Assembly (NCBI GenBank): GCA_026397695.1
Contig: JAPLUJ010000060.1
Coordinates: 1,810-7,748 of the forward strand
Reading direction: 5' to 3'
From: Verrucomicrobiota bacterium
GTDB lineage: Bacteria > Verrucomicrobiota > Verrucomicrobiia > Verrucomicrobiales > Akkermansiaceae
Length of the DNA stretch: 5,939 bases
In this document: piece after piece, positions 1 to 5,939 of the stretch
Position numbering within the stretch: the stretch's first letter is position 1
Layout: each line of letters begins with the position of its first letter
Position numbers and translations under genes: made by a program
The notes under the pieces: model-generated
The model's database searches: none
What the model saw: the letters and a program-made list of their open reading frames with translations, nothing else
Told to the model about the DNA's origin: nothing

Positions 1-2
1 GG

Positions 3-2999
3 GTGTTGGCAGAAATTGTTAGTGTTTCGCAGGGCTGCACCGACAAAATTGCTATCGCCGCAATCTCAAGTGCTGCCAAAGAAATCGTGGAGAAAGGAAT
101 ATTCGGCGGTCTGCTGATCATCCTGGACGAACTCGGCAAGTTCCTTGAGTTCTCTGCCAGGCATCCGGAAAAGCAGGATGTCTATTTTCTCCAACAGCTT
201 GCTGAAACCTCGTCAAGGAGCAATTCCTGCCCTGTGCTGACGATCAGCCTTCTTCATCAGGGATTCAGTGCTTACGCAGGGTGCCTGTCGGACACGACTC
301 AGCGAGAGTGGGACAAGGTGGGCGGCCGGTTTGGAAGCTTGTCATTCACCCAACCGCTCACACAGGTGGCCACCCTGCTTGCGACTGCGCTTTGCGTCCG
401 GCACTCTGAAGAGCTGTGGGGCTGGAAAAAACGTGCCAAGGAAGATATGGCCGAGGCTATCGAACTCGGCATGTTTGGTCCTTCTGTTGGAAAGACGGCA
501 CTCTCAGAACTCGCGCCCGATCTCTATCCGATTCACTCGACCGTGTTGCCAGTCCTCAATCGCTTTTTCCGGCGCTTCGGTCAGAACGAACGTTCCCTCT
601 TCAGCTTCCTGCTGTCTTCCGAGCCTCACGCGCTCCCGGACTTTGCATCCCGTCCTGCTTCGGCCCAAAACGTTTACAGGTTGTCTGACTTCTACGACTT
701 CGCCGCAGAGAACTTCGCCCATCGCCTTTCCGCTCAAAGCTTCCGTAGCCACTGGCATCAGATCGATGCGGTCATTCGCAGTCATCCCGAACAGGACGGT
801 CTCGACATTCAGATATTAAAGACCGTCGGGATTCTGAATGTCATCGAATCCCAAGAACTGCTGCCGACACGCGAATTGCTTTCCTTGGCACTGGGCCATC
901 CCGAAGACCTTGATGAACGATTACGCGAACTTTCTCAGAAAAGACACGTTCTCTTCAATCGGGGTATTCGGCGGGGCTTCTCCCTCTGGCCGAACACCAG
1001 CGTCAACCTTGAGCAAGCATTCATCGACGCATCGGAGCACGTATCTTCGATTCCTCCGCTCGCCGAAATCGTTAGGCAACGACTCGACAACCGCCCAATT
1101 GTTGCTCGCCGCCACTATATTAGCACGGGCACGCTGCGACACTTCAGCGTCCTCTTCTTGACGGTCAATGAACTATCCAAGTCCGGTGCCGATCTCGATC
1201 CGGTTTACCCCGCCGACGGCACAGTGGCCGTGGTGCTTTGCGAAAAGGATGATGATCGAAGTCGAGCAGAAGAGATGGTGGGGCGGCTCAAAACCCATCG
1301 ACAAGTGGTTCTTGCAATCAGTCCACCGCTCGAAGGGCTCCAAGGACACGTTCTTGAACTGGAACGGTGGCAGTGGGTGCAACACCACACGATGGAGTTG
1401 AAAGACGACCGCTTTGCCGCGACCGAAGTGGCGGGTCAGATTTCCGCCATCAGTGGAATGATCGAGAACTGGATCCAACAGCAGATCAACTTCCGAAGTA
1501 CCGGGAGTGATGCGGAAAGCCGTATCAGATGGTTTCATAAAGGTTCCCCAGTGGAATCTCTCAATCAGGGAGGGTCACTTCAATCGTTCCTATCCACGCT
1601 GTGCGTCGATAAATTGTTTCCCAAGGCGCCCCTGGTTCACAACGAACTGGTCAACCGCCACTCTATCAGTTCATCCGCTGCCGCAGCACGCCAGAAGTTA
1701 TTCAAGGCAATGCTTGAGAGCGCCGAGTTGCCGCTCCTTGGCCTGCCTGATGACAAGGCACCTCCGGAGAAATCCATGTATCTCTCCGTTTTTCTGGAAG
1801 GACGTCTTCACCACGCGGACGCTGGTTCCTGGAAAATCGCGCTGCCGGAGTCCGGCAAGCACTCAGACCCCTGCCATCTGCGGCCTACGTTGGATGCCAT
1901 CATCCATCGTCTTGAAGAAAAACCGGACGCTCGAGTGAACGTCGGAGATCTTTATACCCTTCTCCGCAGTCCGGCTTATGGTGTCCGCGATGGGCTTATC
2001 CCCATTCTTCTCCTTACCGTCTTTATTGTCCACGAGACTGAAATCGCTATTTACGAAGACGGCGTCTTCCAGCCGCAGATTGAGGATTTTCTCATGATGC
2101 GACTTGCGAGAGCACCGCAGACCTTCGAGTTTCAGCTATGCCGTATCAATGGAGTCCGCCGGGATTTGATCTCACAGCTCGCCTCAGTCATCCAGTCGGA
2201 TCAGGCCGACAAGACCAAGTTGCTTTCGATTGTCCGGCCGCTCTGCCTTTTTGTCGCTGAACAACCCGACTATGTCCGCAATACCGACAACCTCCGACCG
2301 GAGACTCTTGCGCTAAGGAAAGCAATTGAATCCGCTAGAGAGCCGGCGGAGCTTGTGTTCCATGCCATACCGAAGGCCCTGGGATTTTCTCCCAAGGTAA
2401 ACAAGGAAATCGATGCTGCGAAACTTGCCAAGAAACTGGGTGAATCTCTTGTTGAACTCCGCCGCTGCTTTCCCGAACTACAGTCCCGCATGAGTGCTGC
2501 AATCCTGGATGCCTTCGACAGCAATGCATCTCTGGAAACATGGCGCACAAGCATCGCCTTGCAGGCGGAAACCGTTCTGGTAGGACTCACTGATCCCGAT
2601 CTTCGGGCATTCTGCTTGAAGCTACTCGATGACGCGATGCCGGAACCTGAGTGGCTGGAAGCACTTGGAAGCTTCCTAACCCGCTGTCCCCCGTCTCGAT
2701 GGAAAGACCGCGATGAACTTGCCTTTTGTGAACGCATCCGGGCACTGGCAAGTCAATTTCAACGGGTCCTAGCGACCTGTTTTGACAAGGATGGATCACT
2801 GCCAGACTCGGCGATTCGTGTCGCGGTAACACCACGGAACGGGGAAGAAAAAGACATGGTCCTGCGATTAACCCCCGCTCAGGCCAAAGAGGCAGCAACA
2901 TTGAAACGAGCGGTTCGCGACATTTTACCAGCGACTCATCAGATTTCGCTGGCGGCTTTATCACAAGTTCTATGGGATCTCCTTCAAGATACGAAATGA
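3..2999 (+). CDS. Large P-loop ATPase of a defence-type locus, 5' truncated by the window edge
   Basis: The reading frame is open from the first complete codon to a TGA at 2997-2999, giving 998 visible residues. Residue 1 is not the real start: a Walker B (LLIILDE, residues 37-43) appears almost at once and no Walker A is visible, so the P-loop and true N-terminus lie upstream. After Walker B come a sensor-like strand (VLTISLLHQ, 78-86) and REWDKVGGRF (101-110), giving an AAA/ORC-like NTPase half. The rest is a long, mostly helical region with RPIVARRHYISTGTLRHFSV from about residue 364, a W-x-WV segment near 456-459 and a charged C-terminus. No membrane segment or signal peptide is seen, so it is probably cytoplasmic. 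By architecture it resembles the large ATPases beside DndC/PAPS-reductase proteins in phosphorothioation-like and BREX-like loci. The presumed role is ATP-driven DNA recognition or remodelling, which is inference. The ATGA overlap with the next gene indicates one operon. The ATPase call is firm, the subfamily uncertain. Confidence 0.78.
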   Translation: MLAEIVSVSQGCTDKIAIAAISSAAKEIVEKGIFGGLLIILDELGKFLEFSARHPEKQDVYFLQQLAETSSRSNSCPVLTISLLHQGFSAYAGCLSDTTQREWDKVGGRFGSLSFTQPLTQVATLLATALCVRHSEELWGWKKRAKEDMAEAIELGMFGPSVGKTALSELAPDLYPIHSTVLPVLNRFFRRFGQNERSLFSFLLSSEPHALPDFASRPASAQNVYRLSDFYDFAAENFAHRLSAQSFRSHWHQIDAVIRSHPEQDGLDIQILKTVGILNVIESQELLPTRELLSLALGHPEDLDERLRELSQKRHVLFNRGIRRGFSLWPNTSVNLEQAFIDASEHVSSIPPLAEIVRQRLDNRPIVARRHYISTGTLRHFSVLFLTVNELSKSGADLDPVYPADGTVAVVLCEKDDDRSRAEEMVGRLKTHRQVVLAISPPLEGLQGHVLELERWQWVQHHTMELKDDRFAATEVAGQISAISGMIENWIQQQINFRSTGSDAESRIRWFHKGSPVESLNQGGSLQSFLSTLCVDKLFPKAPLVHNELVNRHSISSSAAAARQKLFKAMLESAELPLLGLPDDKAPPEKSMYLSVFLEGRLHHADAGSWKIALPESGKHSDPCHLRPTLDAIIHRLEEKPDARVNVGDLYTLLRSPAYGVRDGLIPILLLTVFIVHETEIAIYEDGVFQPQIEDFLMMRLARAPQTFEFQLCRINGVRRDLISQLASVIQSDQADKTKLLSIVRPLCLFVAEQPDYVRNTDNLRPETLALRKAIESAREPAELVFHAIPKALGFSPKVNKEIDAAKLAKKLGESLVELRRCFPELQSRMSAAILDAFDSNASLETWRTSIALQAETVLVGLTDPDLRAFCLKLLDDAMPEPEWLEALGSFLTRCPPSRWKDRDELAFCERIRALASQFQRVLATCFDKDGSLPDSAIRVAVTPRNGEEKDMVLRLTPAQAKEAATLKRAVRDILPATHQISLAALSQVLWDLLQDTK

Positions 3000-3704
3000 C
3001 CCCTCTATCTGTTACCTTCGACGACAATCGTCCCGTGCGCCACGTTCTTAATGTATCTGGCGGCAAGGACAGCTCGGCATTGGCTCTGCTGATGGCCGGA
3101 CGCGTCAGCCGGCTTCGACCACTGGCACAAGGTGTTCGGTGGCTACCTTCCATCACCGCAGAACCGGTGGTGCACGAAAATGCTCAAGCTGAAGCCCTTC
3201 GAAGCACATGTGGGCGATGACAACGTCGTCAGCTACGTAGGCCTCCGTGCCGACGAGGACCGCATCGGCTACATCAGCAGGAAGCCCAACATCCGCACCC
3301 GCTACCCCTTGAGGGAAGCCGGCATTGACTACAATGGAGTCGTGCAAATTCTCGAAGATAGCGGGCTCGGCCTCCCCACCTTCATGAAATGGGGGCGCAC
3401 GAACTCCGGTTGCACCTTCTGCTTTTTCCAAACACCCTTTGAGTGGGCGAAACTCCTCGAAACCTACCCCGAGTATTTCAAAGAAGCAATGGGCTATGAA
3501 ACCTTCGATCCGACCGATCCGAACAAACAGTTCACGTGGATGGAGGGCGCTCCTCTCAGTTCACTTCTTGATTCCAAGGAGCGCGACCACGTCCTGATCG
3601 CGGGAATCCGCGAGACTCCGAGCAAGCCTGATGGGAAACTCATGTCGGTATTCAGTGGTAAATCCACTAGCAAATCTGAAGCCTGTCTCATGTGCCAAAA
3701 ATAA
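2996..3704 (+). pseudogene. DndC-like / PAPS-reductase-family ATP pyrophosphatase, disrupted by internal deletion and frameshift
   Basis: Translation from ATG 2996, which overlaps the ATPase stop, gives a short N-terminus and the PP-loop SGGKDSSALAL (residues 21-31), the ATP-pyrophosphatase signature. Homology then stops. The family's C-terminal part continues in another frame from about 3105: AGFDHWHKVFGGYLPSP, RWCTK, KLKPFE, SGCTFCFFQ and a final CLMC before TAA at 3702-3704. That second frame is closed upstream by TGA at 3090-3092. In intact family members roughly 50-60 residues, including the strand with the DTG-type motif, separate the PP-loop from the FDHW-like segment. Here the two are adjacent, so about 150-180 bp, not a multiple of three, is missing. 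The cysteines (RWC, CTFC, CLMC) match those expected to hold an Fe-S cluster in DndC-type sulfur-transfer enzymes. Intact, it would activate a DNA or nucleotide substrate with ATP for sulfur insertion. As read, neither fragment should be active. A sequencing or assembly error is the alternative. ATG 2972 is also in frame but gives a longer overlap. Confidence 0.82.
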
Positions 3705-3712
3705 CGTCTCAC

Positions 3713-3719
3713 GAAAGGA
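3713..3719 (+). promoter_or_regulatory. Weak candidate ribosome binding site for the ParB-like gene
   Basis: GAAAGGA lies in the 30-bp gap between the sulfur-transfer pseudogene and the ATG at 3735. The spacing of 15 bases is longer than the usual 5-10, so the site may be weak or not used. It is the only purine-rich Shine-Dalgarno-like match among the starts in this window. The two downstream genes have none and probably depend on translational coupling. No convincing promoter or terminator hairpin was seen in the gap. Confidence 0.35.
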
Positions 3720-3734
3720 TAACAAGCAATACCA

Positions 3735-4559
3735 ATGTCCACTCTCAACGAAATATATGAGGTCCCAATCGGTGACATTAACATTAGTGAGCGTAACGTC
3801 AGATTGACTCATCCTGAACGAGATCTTGAAGAGCTTGCCGACAGCATTCGCCTCCACGGACTTCTTCAGCCAGTGGTGCTATCGGGTGAGTATGGTTCCC
3901 CGCCGTATGATCTAATCTCAGGACAGCGGCGCTATCTGGCTCATGCGCGATTTCTTAGGGTTCCCACTATAAGGGCTGTTTTTGCGGGTGTGTTAACTCC
4001 AACGGAAGCCTTGATTAGATCTCTAGTGGAGAATCTTCAGCGTGCAGATTTGGAGTTCCAAGATACATCCCGTGCAGTGACCGCGCTTTTCAATGAAATG
4101 GGTAGCGTGAGAAGAGTGAAAGAGGTTACCGGGCTTTCAATTAGGCGTATTCGCGATCACTTGTTGATCGAGGCCCGTGCGTCGGAGAAAATGAAAGCGC
4201 AACTGCGAGATGGGAAGGTTTCGGCCGCTGATGTCAAGAGGGCGCTCCAGGCCGCACAAGAGAACGTCGAGAAGGCAGAGCGTTTGCTCGATATGATGAT
4301 AGAGCTTTCACCTACAACTCACCAAAAACGCCGTCTTGTGAATTATGGGGAGGCGGATTCGTTAGCCGACGCAGAGACGATCTTTCAAAAGGCAATGAAA
4401 CCTCATGTTGAAAGAAAGCTAGTCATCGCGCTAACCGACGATATTCGCAATGCGCTGGAGAGGGCTACGGCAGCCAAAGAAATGGAGGCGAGTGATTTGG
4501 CTGAGCAGATCCTCTCTGAATGGCTTCTAAGTGAAGGATTCTCTGAATTGGTAAACTAA
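3735..4559 (+). CDS. ParB/Srx-domain protein with HTH and a probable C-terminal ribbon-helix-helix
   Basis: This 274-residue protein has the three conserved boxes of the ParB N-terminal domain: LADSIRLHGLLQPVVL (34-49), ISGQRRYLA (61-69, matching the GERR box with E changed to Q) and VENLQRADL (98-106, matching ENxQR). In chromosomal ParB these boxes bind CTP and drive clamp closure on DNA, so CTP binding is plausible here but not shown. A helix-turn-helix follows (about 125-143, RVKEVTGLSIRRIRDHL), as in ParB/KorB/Noc. The C-terminus is not the usual ParB dimerisation domain. Residues 227-268 (RKLVIALTDDIRNALERA, then SDLAEQILSEWL) read as a ribbon-helix-helix: a short strand, two helices and a turn, typical of dimeric DNA-binding domains. 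No parA neighbour is seen, so ordinary partition is unlikely. The start fits because ParB domains begin close to the first strand (YEVPIGDI). Its TAA overlaps the next ATG by one base. ParB-fold proteins also pair with PAPS-reductase-like proteins (IbrB with IbrA), so the neighbour may be meaningful. Confidence 0.86.
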   Translation: MSTLNEIYEVPIGDINISERNVRLTHPERDLEELADSIRLHGLLQPVVLSGEYGSPPYDLISGQRRYLAHARFLRVPTIRAVFAGVLTPTEALIRSLVENLQRADLEFQDTSRAVTALFNEMGSVRRVKEVTGLSIRRIRDHLLIEARASEKMKAQLRDGKVSAADVKRALQAAQENVEKAERLLDMMIELSPTTHQKRRLVNYGEADSLADAETIFQKAMKPHVERKLVIALTDDIRNALERATAAKEMEASDLAEQILSEWLLSEGFSELVN

Positions 4560-5212
4560 TGAGTACGGATGCACAGCTCGATCGGGCCTTGGCGCTACTG
4601 ATTTCATCCACGAAGCGGAAAAAGCGGCGCGCCTCGCTCATTGAGGTCGGAGAAGCTCTAGAAATCGCGAAGTCTCATTTAGGATCACTCAAGGATGTCG
4701 GTGACCGAATTGGGCTAAGCGGAAAAATGCTGGGCCAGTTTTCAAAAATCAGCAATTTGTCCGAGGGGCTCAAAGAGTTGGTGAGGCAGCGGAAAATTGA
4801 TAGTGTCGACACAGTTACCCATTTAGCACAGCTGAGCGAAGGCGATCAGTTGGAGGTTGGTCGACGAAGTGCCTTTGAGGATTGGAAAACAGATGATGTG
4901 AGGGCATTTGTCGAGCTGCGAAAGCGTGACCATAGTGCGCCCGCGGTTGACCTTGCCGACCGAGTGTTTCTCTCTAAAACAACTAAGCAATTTGTGTTCG
5001 AGTTTGTGCCGAGAGGCGGACTCGATTTGCGTTCAATATCGGTGCGTCTTGAGAAGTGGATACCTTCGGAGGCAATCATCTCGGTCGAAACGTCTGGGAG
5101 CAAAGGAACTGTTGTGGTCAGTCAATCTGGATTTGAAGCTCTACAGCGAGAGGCGAAGGCTCGAAATGTTCCTATCCGCCAGTTGCTCCCACAACTTCTG
5201 TATCAAATATAA
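4559..5212 (+). CDS. ParB-type HTH protein lacking the ParB N-domain, with RHH-like C-terminus
   Basis: This 217-residue protein starts at the ATG of TAATG, overlapping the previous stop by one base, so the pair is probably made together. After a basic patch (KRKKRR, 19-24) and a helix, residues 43-67 form a helix-turn-helix (SLKDVGDRIGLSGKMLGQFS). It is followed by SEGLKELVRQRKIDSVDTVTHLAQL (68-92) and then SEGDQLEVGRR (93-103). This order matches the central DNA-binding domain of ParB/KorB/Noc: HTH, 'LP..vrelv..GkIs...a..L', then 'e.qlel'. No GERR or ENxQR box is present, so CTP binding is not expected. The middle (about 135-185) is strand-rich and unrecognised. The last 30 residues (VVVSQSGFEALQREAKARN, then VPIRQLLPQLL) look like a ribbon-helix-helix, echoing the end of the upstream protein. 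It may be a partner or paralogue of that protein, perhaps forming a heteromer. DNA binding is well supported, the role unknown. An alternative is a repressor of the operon. Confidence 0.72.
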   Translation: MSTDAQLDRALALLISSTKRKKRRASLIEVGEALEIAKSHLGSLKDVGDRIGLSGKMLGQFSKISNLSEGLKELVRQRKIDSVDTVTHLAQLSEGDQLEVGRRSAFEDWKTDDVRAFVELRKRDHSAPAVDLADRVFLSKTTKQFVFEFVPRGGLDLRSISVRLEKWIPSEAIISVETSGSKGTVVVSQSGFEALQREAKARNVPIRQLLPQLLYQI

Positions 5213-5214
5213 TC

Positions 5215-5862
5215 ATGGCGGACACCACACCAATACCAGTAGCAAATCGCTTTAGGCATCTCGCAACTCGTGAGCTTTCTCAACTGGCAAATGAGCTCCA
5301 GAACCTGAAGGATTATGCTCCTCTAACCTCCACAGGGGGAGGACAGTATCAAGGTCACATTCTTGCGTTTGTAAAGGGCCTTCGTATTTCTGCAAAATTG
5401 ACGTATTTTCTGCGAAAGTGTATTTCGACGGAACTTTTGCAGGTTAGTTGGGGTCACATCATCGACGTTGAAAGCGGGGTATGCTCCCCAGAGTGTGATG
5501 TAATCATTCATTCGCCGGGGCATTATGACAAATGGAATGAAGGCGAACAGCCCATAATGGAGTTTCTTTTTGTAGAGGCGAAGCACGTTAAGGCGGTTGT
5601 TAGCTGCAAATCAACACTGGCATCTATCGATACGGAATATCCCGCGCAGCTCAGAGCGATCGGCGTAAATAGTGTGATCCTGTTCGCTGAATGTTGCAGT
5701 AAGACAAACTTCGAAAATCTCAAGCAGCAGGCCATTGTTGCAGGTTACACCGGACTGTGGTGCTCATATTTCACACTCTCTTCTGGCAATGAAGTGGAGG
5801 TTGATGAAGAGCATCATCTACAATTTCACTCAGCAATTCGCGAGCAATTCCAGGCACCTTAA
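5215..5862 (+). CDS. DUF6602-like protein, possible PD-(D/E)XK nuclease fold
   Basis: This 215-residue protein begins 2 bp after the preceding stop, with no Shine-Dalgarno sequence, so coupled translation is likely. The N-terminal half is helical (RELSQLANELQNLKDY, 19-34). Then GGGQYQGHILAFVKGLRI (41-58) and a tail of strands follow. The core, SPECDVIIHS (91-100), a spacer, then FLFVEAKHVKAVVSCKSTL (117-135), resembles the 'Q-D-I-I-I-Y ... V-A-V-I-E-V-K-S-T-L' region of DUF6602 and related restriction-endonuclease-like folds. D95 would be the metal-binding aspartate and K132 the lysine. The glutamate expected two positions before the lysine is S130, and the only nearby acidic E-x-K is E121-A-K123. 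It could therefore be a nuclease with a displaced catalytic residue, or an inactive DNA-binding relative. A later segment, VNSVILFAEC (151-160), suits the next core strand. The family assignment is from memory of the motif and is moderate. No transmembrane segment is seen. Position last in a coupled operon fits an effector. Confidence 0.6.
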   Translation: MADTTPIPVANRFRHLATRELSQLANELQNLKDYAPLTSTGGGQYQGHILAFVKGLRISAKLTYFLRKCISTELLQVSWGHIIDVESGVCSPECDVIIHSPGHYDKWNEGEQPIMEFLFVEAKHVKAVVSCKSTLASIDTEYPAQLRAIGVNSVILFAECCSKTNFENLKQQAIVAGYTGLWCSYFTLSSGNEVEVDEEHHLQFHSAIREQFQAP

Positions 5863-5867
5863 TCTAT

Positions 5868-5939
5868 GGCTCTTCAGCAAAATCTGTGGGTGATTTTGGG
5901 TTCTGGAAGGTCACCAAGTTGATGGTATAGGGCGACTTG
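5868..5939. mobile_element. Putative end of an ISL3-family insertion sequence (terminal inverted repeat), cut by the window edge
   Basis: GGCTCTTCAGCAAAATCTGT begins six bases after the last stop codon, followed by GGGTG. ISL3-family elements typically start with a GG(C/G)TCTTC-type inverted repeat with TGGGTG further in, which this resembles. These elements usually make 8-bp target duplications; the eight bases just before the repeat are TAATCTAT (5860-5867). No transposase is visible because only 72 bases remain. The call rests on the resemblance of one end only. Confidence 0.4.

Noticed and set aside
3..5. GTG as a true start codon of the ATPase
   Set aside because: Walker B follows only 36 residues later and there is no room for a Walker A, so the true start must be outside the window.
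268..819. A 183-codon + strand frame inside the ATPase gene
   Set aside because: The ATPase frame over the same bases carries conserved motifs. This frame gives a low-complexity Ser/Arg/Cys-rich translation with no recognisable domain.
2587..3156. A 189-codon open frame on the minus strand across the end of the ATPase and the start of the DndC-like gene
   Set aside because: It lies antisense to two recognised coding regions, its translation is rich in Arg, Pro and Ser without a domain-like pattern, and it crosses a gene junction. It is a shadow frame.
3132..3704. An independent gene starting at GTG 3132
   Set aside because: The family homology starts upstream of this GTG (AGFDHWHK from about 3108), so it is the 3' half of the broken DndC-like gene and not a separate gene.
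3735..4559. A conventional plasmid or chromosome partition ParB
   Set aside because: There is no parA next to it, the C-terminus is not ParB-like, no parS-like repeats were noticed, and the neighbours are defence-type and nuclease-like genes.
5889..5915. GGTGA...TCACC inverted repeat as a transcription terminator
   Set aside because: The stem is only 5 bp with a 17-base loop and no U-tract, and it lies inside the putative IS end. It is not convincing.

Overview
The window looks like a bacterial defence or mobile accessory island. It holds five protein-coding loci, all on the + strand and closely packed, plus what may be the end of an insertion sequence at the right edge. The host cannot be fixed from the sequence. 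Moderate GC and mostly weak or absent Shine-Dalgarno sequences would fit a Gram-negative bacterium such as a member of the Planctomycetes/Verrucomicrobia group or a proteobacterium, but this is a guess.

Left module (1-3704). The first 3 kb is the 3' part of a very large P-loop ATPase. Its Walker B motif is present, but its Walker A must lie upstream of the window. Its stop overlaps by 4 bp (ATGA) the start of a gene for a DndC-like/PAPS-reductase-family protein. That second gene is broken. The SGGKDS PP-loop is in one frame, while the rest of the family signature (FDHWHKVFGGYLPSP, RWCTK, SGCTFC, CLMC) is in another. The roughly 50-60 residues that should lie between are missing. A large ATPase next to a DndC-like protein is the kind of pairing seen in DNA phosphorothioation (Dnd/Ssp) and in type 4 BREX. 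Here it is probably a decayed remnant.

Right module (3735-5862). Three genes are coupled: a 1-bp stop/start overlap (TAATG) and then a 2-bp gap. The first encodes a ParB/Srx-type nucleotide-binding domain, a ParB-like HTH and, by my reading, a C-terminal ribbon-helix-helix. The second has a ParB-type HTH but no ParB N-domain, and also ends in a ribbon-helix-helix-like segment. The third resembles DUF6602-like PD-(D/E)XK proteins but with an altered E-x-K position. Base composition drops in this module (hand counts: 36/60 GC at 2641-2700, 28/60 at 3781-3840, 25/60 at 5521-5580), which suggests a different origin from the left module.

Right edge (5863-5939). Six bases after the last stop codon comes GGCTCTTCAGCAAAATCTGT, which resembles the terminal inverted repeat of ISL3-family elements. 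If so, an IS abuts the operon.

The most interesting object is the three-gene ParB-like/HTH/nuclease-like cassette. I do not recognise it as a named system. It may be a CTP-switch DNA-binding pair coupled to a nuclease-like effector, placed beside a degraded sulfur-transfer defence locus.
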